A stretch of DNA of 64,000 nt, from positions 1-64,000 of the forward strand of contig JANOFM010000032.1 in NCBI GenBank assembly GCA_031413635.1, in the 5' to 3' direction. Origin of the DNA: SZUA-430 sp031413635 (GTDB taxonomy: Bacteria; Pseudomonadota; Alphaproteobacteria; Micropepsales; Micropepsaceae). This document shows, in pieces, positions 58,711 through 64,000 of the stretch; positions within the stretch are counted from its first letter, which is position 1; each line of letters starts with the position of its first letter. Position numbers and translations under genes: made by a program. The notes below the pieces were generated by a model. It had not been told where the DNA came from and did not search any database. It saw only the letters and a list, made by a program, of their open reading frames with translations.

Positions 58711-60128
58711 CAGCCGATCAAATCGTCGCCGCGCCCGCCGGTATTAATGCCAAGCGACTTCAGCTTGCGATGCAACGCCGAACGCTCCATGCCGATAAAA
58801 GCCGCGGTGCGCGAGATATTGCCGCCGAAGCGGTTGATTTGCGCCAACAGATACTCCTTCTCGAACATCTCGCGCGCATCGCGCAGCGGCAGCGCGATGA
58901 TCCGCTCGCTGCCCGCACCTTGGCTCACCGCCGGCGTCGACGATCCCACATCGGCAGGCAACAGATCGGCGGAGATCACGCCTTCCGGGTCGTCGGCCGC
59001 TAGAATAAGCAGACGTTCCACATTGTTGCGCAGCTGCCGGATGTTGCCCGGCCAATTGTGCGCCTGAAGTGCCGCCATCGCATCGTCACCGACTTTGCGC
59101 GGCTGCAATCCTGTTGCCGACGAAATACGCTGCATGAAATGTTCGACCAGCTGCGGTATGTCTTCGCGCCGTTCGGTCAATGCCGGTACGCGAATACCCA
59201 CCACGTTCAAACGATGGTAAAGGTCCTCGCGCAAACGTCCGTCTTGAATCTCCACTCGCGGATCGGCGGAACAAGACGACATCACGCGTACGTCGACCTG
59301 CACCTTCGCGCCGCCGCCCACGCGCTGAAAGTTCTGCTCGACCAACACGCGCAGAATCTTGCCTTGCGTCTCAAGCGGCATGTCCGGCGCTTCGTCGAGG
59401 AACAGCGTTCCGCCATGCGCCTGCTCGAACAAGCCGACCTTGCGCCCGCCTTCCCCGGCGCCTTCCACGCCGAACAACTCGATCTCCATGCGCTCCGGCG
59501 CGATGGTCGCGCAGTTGATGGCGATGAACGGGCTGCGCTGACGCCGCGACTTCGCGTGCAACAGCCGCGCGACGACCTCCTTGCCGGACCCCGGCGCGCC
59601 GCTGATCAACACCCGGCTGTTCGTCGGCGCGATCTTTTCGATCATCTGGCGCAGCTGCCCGATCGCATGGCTTTGACCCACAAGATCGAAGTCGTCCCAC
59701 AACCGGTCTCTTAGAGAGTCGTTCTCTTTTCGAAGACGTTGCGCCTCCAGGGCGCGTTCGACCGTCAGCAAGATGCGGTCCGCTTTGAAGGGCTTCTCGA
59801 CGAAGTCGTAGGCGCCCTTCTTGATGGCTGTGACGGCTGTCTCGATATTGCCGTGGCCGCTGATAACCAGAACCGGCAAATCGGGATGCTCTTTCTTGAT
59901 CTCGTCGAGCACCTGAAGCCCGTCGAGCCGGCTGCCTTGCAGCCAAATGTCGAGGATGACCAACGCCGGTCTGCGCGAGCGTATCTCGCGCAACGCGCCG
60001 TCGCTGTCGCCCGCCGAACGGGTATTGTAACCCTCATCGGACAGAATGCCCGACACGAGTTCGCGGATGTCTGCCTCGTCGTCGACGATCAGAATATCAA
60101 GCGCCTGCAATGCGCCGTTTTTGCTCAT
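58710..60128 (-). CDS. ntrX: Response regulator NtrX
   Basis: A 472-residue regulator: receiver (1-125, phospho-acceptor D60 in 'LVILDIW'), AAA+ domain (~145-370, Walker A 'GAPGSGKE', Walker B 'GGTLFLDE') and a Fis-type HTH ('ISRTAAFIGMERSALHRKLKSL'). The loop that contacts sigma-54 (GAFTGA) is missing; the place after 'ELFG' reads 'VEGAGEGG'. This is known in other NtrX proteins, which regulate without sigma-54. It partners with NtrY just upstream. Confidence 0.94.
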   Translation of the reverse strand: MSKNGALQALDILIVDDEADIRELVSGILSDEGYNTRSAGDSDGALREIRSRRPALVILDIWLQGSRLDGLQVLDEIKKEHPDLPVLVISGHGNIETAVTAIKKGAYDFVEKPFKADRILLTVERALEAQRLRKENDSLRDRLWDDFDLVGQSHAIGQLRQMIEKIAPTNSRVLISGAPGSGKEVVARLLHAKSRRQRSPFIAINCATIAPERMEIELFGVEGAGEGGRKVGLFEQAHGGTLFLDEAPDMPLETQGKILRVLVEQNFQRVGGGAKVQVDVRVMSSCSADPRVEIQDGRLREDLYHRLNVVGIRVPALTERREDIPQLVEHFMQRISSATGLQPRKVGDDAMAALQAHNWPGNIRQLRNNVERLLILAADDPEGVISADLLPADVGSSTPAVSQGAGSERIIALPLRDAREMFEKEYLLAQINRFGGNISRTAAFIGMERSALHRKLKSLGINTGGRGDDLIG

Positions 60129-60130
60129 CG

Positions 60131-62398
60131 CTATTCACCTGCAAGTTGGATCGCGCCGAGACGGCGCAAGAAGGTAAGCCTCACCAACGCACCGCTTTCG
60201 CGCGCGTCACCTGTTTCATCGACGTTCGGAGCGTCTTCAAGCGCGAGAACGCCCTTATGGTCTTCCATGATCTTCTTCACGATCGCGAGCCCCAGGCCCG
60301 TACCCTTTGCACGCTTAGTTACGTATGGCTCCGTCAAGCGGTTGCGATCCTCGGTAGGCAAGCCGACACCATTGTCGACGATTTCGATCGCGACATGAGT
60401 AGGCGTCTGAACCAAGCGGATTTCGACCCGCCCGCCAGTGGAAAGCTGCTCGTCTTCCCCCTCCGTGCCGAAACGCGCACGCACCGCTTCCCCCGCATTC
60501 TTCAATACGTTGGTCAAGGCTTGACTGACCAGCCGGCCGTCGCACTCCACCATCACGGCCACGTCTGGCGTCAACAGAGCAAACGTAATTTGCGGCAGGG
60601 CAACACGCTGCAAGAACACTGCATGCTTGATCAGATCGCCGATGTCCTCGTCGCGCATCACCGGCTGCGGCATACGCGCGAAGGACGAGAACTCATCCAC
60701 CATCCGGCCGATATCGCCCACCTGCCGGATGATCGTCTGCGTGCATTGCTCGAAGACCTCCGGATCGGTCGTGATTTCCTTCTTATACTTCCGCCGCAAG
60801 CGCTCAGCAGACAATTGGATGGGTGTCAGCGGGTTCTTGATCTCATGCGCGATGCGCCGCGCAACGTCCGCCCACGCCGACGTACGCTGCGCCAAAATCA
60901 GATCCGTAATATCGTCAAACGTCACGACATAGCCGCGTTCGTCCTCGCTTGCCCTTTCGCGCGTCACCGTGACCGTCATGTTGCGTGTCTTGCCATTTCG
61001 TATGAGGTCCACATGCCCCTGCGCGCGCCCGTCCGGATGCGCCAGCGCCTGTTGAACCAATGCATTTACCTCTGGCACGGCGGCACCTAAATCCCGCCCG
61101 ATCACATCGTCACGATTGACGCTGAGCAACATCAACGCCGAGCGATTTGCGATATCGGCACGCCCGTGTCCGTCAAGGCCGACCACCCCCGCCGACACAC
61201 CCGACAAAACCGCTTCGGTGAAGCGGCGCCGCTGCTCGGCTTGACGATTGGATTCGATCAATTCGTTCCGCTGGCTCTGCAGCTGCCCGGTCATGCGATT
61301 GAACGCCCGCCCTAGTGAGGCAAGCTCGTCGTCGTCGTCGGCCAGCGTCACCCGCGCCGCCAGATCGCCGTCCGAAACCCGCTCGGCCGCCCCGATCAAG
61401 CGCCCGATCGGAGTGACGATGCGGTTAGCCGTCCCGAGGCCGATCCAAATCGCGCCGAAAAGAATGACAAACGCAACGATGCCGTACATCAACACAAACG
61501 TTAGTTGAACGTCGTTGCGGTCGCGCTCAAGCCGGTTGTAGTTGTTGACGACTTGCTCCGTATTGGCCAGATACTCGAGAATTTTCGGATTAACGTCGCG
61601 CACCAGCACCAGGAAAATATCGACACCGGGCTGAATCACGGTTGCCAACTTGGCAACAACTCTAATTTGCCCCTCGTCCTGATTGATGGTCAGCACCGGC
61701 GATCCACCACGAGCCTGCGCCATCTCGTCGTCGGACGGTTGCTTGATTTCGGAGAAGCGCGATTTCGCCTGCCCAAGCTCGTTCCTGTTTGACTCGACAA
61801 CTAAGATGTCGGCCCCAAGTTTGTTCGCAATGTTCTCCAAAATCCGGCCGAACCCGAACGGATCGATGATCTGCAGAGGGCTCAGCGTGTCGATGGAAGA
61901 GGCTACAATGACGGCATCGCTGCGCAGCTTTTCTGTCGAGTCATCCAGATAGCTTTTTGTCACCGCCAACGAGTTGTCGACAACCGAGCGCACACCGCCA
62001 CTGAACCAAGCTTCCATCGCAAGGTTGATCGTTACCGCAGCGGCACCCGCCGTGAGCACGACGGGAATTACCGCGATCAGGCTGAAGATGGTAACGAGAC
62101 GGCCATGCAGTCGTGCTCCCGCCGTGCCCGACCTACGGCCCATCCACAAGCGCACCAACCGGCCAATGACGAGCGCCGCAAGCGCAAGCAGCAACAGCAA
62201 ATCGAGGAACGTCAAATACAGCCGCACATCGGGCGTCGGCTCAATTGCGGTCGAGTTTGTTAGAATCAAATAGGTCGCAAGCACCGCCAGCAGCGACAGC
62301 CCGATAAGCGCATAGGACAGCCATGATGTTCGCGCGACCCGAAACAGGTTGCGCTGCAGCCAATCTTGTCCTGGTTCGGGCGTCAGTGTGACCGCCAT
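60131..62398 (-). CDS. ntrY: Sensor histidine kinase NtrY
   Basis: A 755-residue membrane sensor. Three helices near the N-terminus (~20-45, 50-75, 90-115) and one near 310-330 border a periplasmic sensor region (~115-305). HAMP (~330-390), PAS (~395-500) and kinase domains follow: H-box 'RIAHEIKNPLTPIQLS', N-box 'VLKNAGEAV' and G-boxes 'EIVDNGVGLP' and 'GTGLGLAIVKK'. It is thought to sense nitrogen or redox state and phosphorylate NtrX. It is 2 bp from ntrX. Confidence 0.95.
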   Translation of the reverse strand: MAVTLTPEPGQDWLQRNLFRVARTSWLSYALIGLSLLAVLATYLILTNSTAIEPTPDVRLYLTFLDLLLLLALAALVIGRLVRLWMGRRSGTAGARLHGRLVTIFSLIAVIPVVLTAGAAAVTINLAMEAWFSGGVRSVVDNSLAVTKSYLDDSTEKLRSDAVIVASSIDTLSPLQIIDPFGFGRILENIANKLGADILVVESNRNELGQAKSRFSEIKQPSDDEMAQARGGSPVLTINQDEGQIRVVAKLATVIQPGVDIFLVLVRDVNPKILEYLANTEQVVNNYNRLERDRNDVQLTFVLMYGIVAFVILFGAIWIGLGTANRIVTPIGRLIGAAERVSDGDLAARVTLADDDDELASLGRAFNRMTGQLQSQRNELIESNRQAEQRRRFTEAVLSGVSAGVVGLDGHGRADIANRSALMLLSVNRDDVIGRDLGAAVPEVNALVQQALAHPDGRAQGHVDLIRNGKTRNMTVTVTRERASEDERGYVVTFDDITDLILAQRTSAWADVARRIAHEIKNPLTPIQLSAERLRRKYKKEITTDPEVFEQCTQTIIRQVGDIGRMVDEFSSFARMPQPVMRDEDIGDLIKHAVFLQRVALPQITFALLTPDVAVMVECDGRLVSQALTNVLKNAGEAVRARFGTEGEDEQLSTGGRVEIRLVQTPTHVAIEIVDNGVGLPTEDRNRLTEPYVTKRAKGTGLGLAIVKKIMEDHKGVLALEDAPNVDETGDARESGALVRLTFLRRLGAIQLAGE

Positions 62399-62523
62399 GC
62401 TCCGTGCTCAAAAATCCCCGGTGGGGAAATTGCAACGTAGAGTTTCAGCAACAGACACGTGCTATTCCAGCCGCTCTGTACCTGTTCAATGACAGTGTTG
62501 CTGATTTTCGTTGCTCTGTTGCA
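62399..62523 (-). terminator. ntrC-ntrY gap with inverted repeats
   Basis: A perfect 9-bp inverted repeat (62445-62453 with 62496-62504) has a long loop. Closer to ntrY a 5-bp stem (62415-62419 with 62423-62427) is followed on the minus strand by five T residues, a weak terminator. ntrY-ntrX may therefore be expressed partly apart from ntrC. Confidence 0.4.
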
Positions 62524-63966
<1,443 letters not shown>

Positions 63967-64000
63967 GCGCGCCTCCTTTTCAATTGCGATGCATTGGCAG

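Overview
The window is a 64 kb, GC-rich piece of an alphaproteobacterial chromosome; I cannot assign a genus. Three things point to the class: the conserved run rpsB-tsf-pyrH-frr-uppS-cdsA-dxr-rseP-bamA-skp-lpxD-fabZ-lpxA-lpxI-lpxB followed by gltA-gltX-comEC-lexA-moeA-moaC-trp-ppiD-tpiA; a ntrC-ntrY-ntrX-dat-hfq-hflX-mazG block; and LexA boxes of the alphaproteobacterial form GTTC-N7-GTTC ahead of lexA.

Layout. 0-0.5 kb: 3' end of dnaE. 0.5-1.7 kb: an aminotransferase on the minus strand. 1.9-16.9 kb (plus): translation factors, then isoprenoid and phospholipid precursors (uppS, cdsA, dxr), outer-membrane assembly (rseP, bamA, skp) and lipid A synthesis (lpxD, fabZ, lpxA, lpxI, lpxB), mostly with overlapping start and stop codons. 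16.9-27.2 kb: gltA and gltX (minus), comEC (plus), then lexA, moeA, a moaC fused to a helix-turn-helix domain, a fused trpD-trpC and trpG (minus). 27.2-34.7 kb: an accessory block (aldehyde dehydrogenase, ParDE-like toxin-antitoxin, small membrane protein, thiolase, Tat-exported flavin oxidase, membrane LytTR regulator) that separates trpG from trpE. 34.8-45.7 kb: trpE-ppiD, tpiA, an SDR, then rlpA-dac-tmk-holB-tatD-MBL hydrolase. 45.7-54.9 kb: a second accessory block with ExbB-ExbD-TonB-ExbD-TonB, an acyl-CoA dehydrogenase, a nested inverted-repeat region, small hypothetical genes, an IS1595-type transposase coupled to a ClpP-like protease, and a sequence resembling a dif (XerC/XerD) site. 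55-64 kb: mazG, hflX, hfq, dat, ntrX, ntrY, ntrC.

The most unusual items are the MoaC-HTH fusion, the TrpD-TrpC fusion, the transposase/ClpP-like/small-protein operon, the dif-like site with a nearby phased GTTACG array, and an NtrC whose sigma-54 contact loop reads GASGGA instead of GAFTGA. No rRNA, tRNA, CRISPR array or prophage was recognised.
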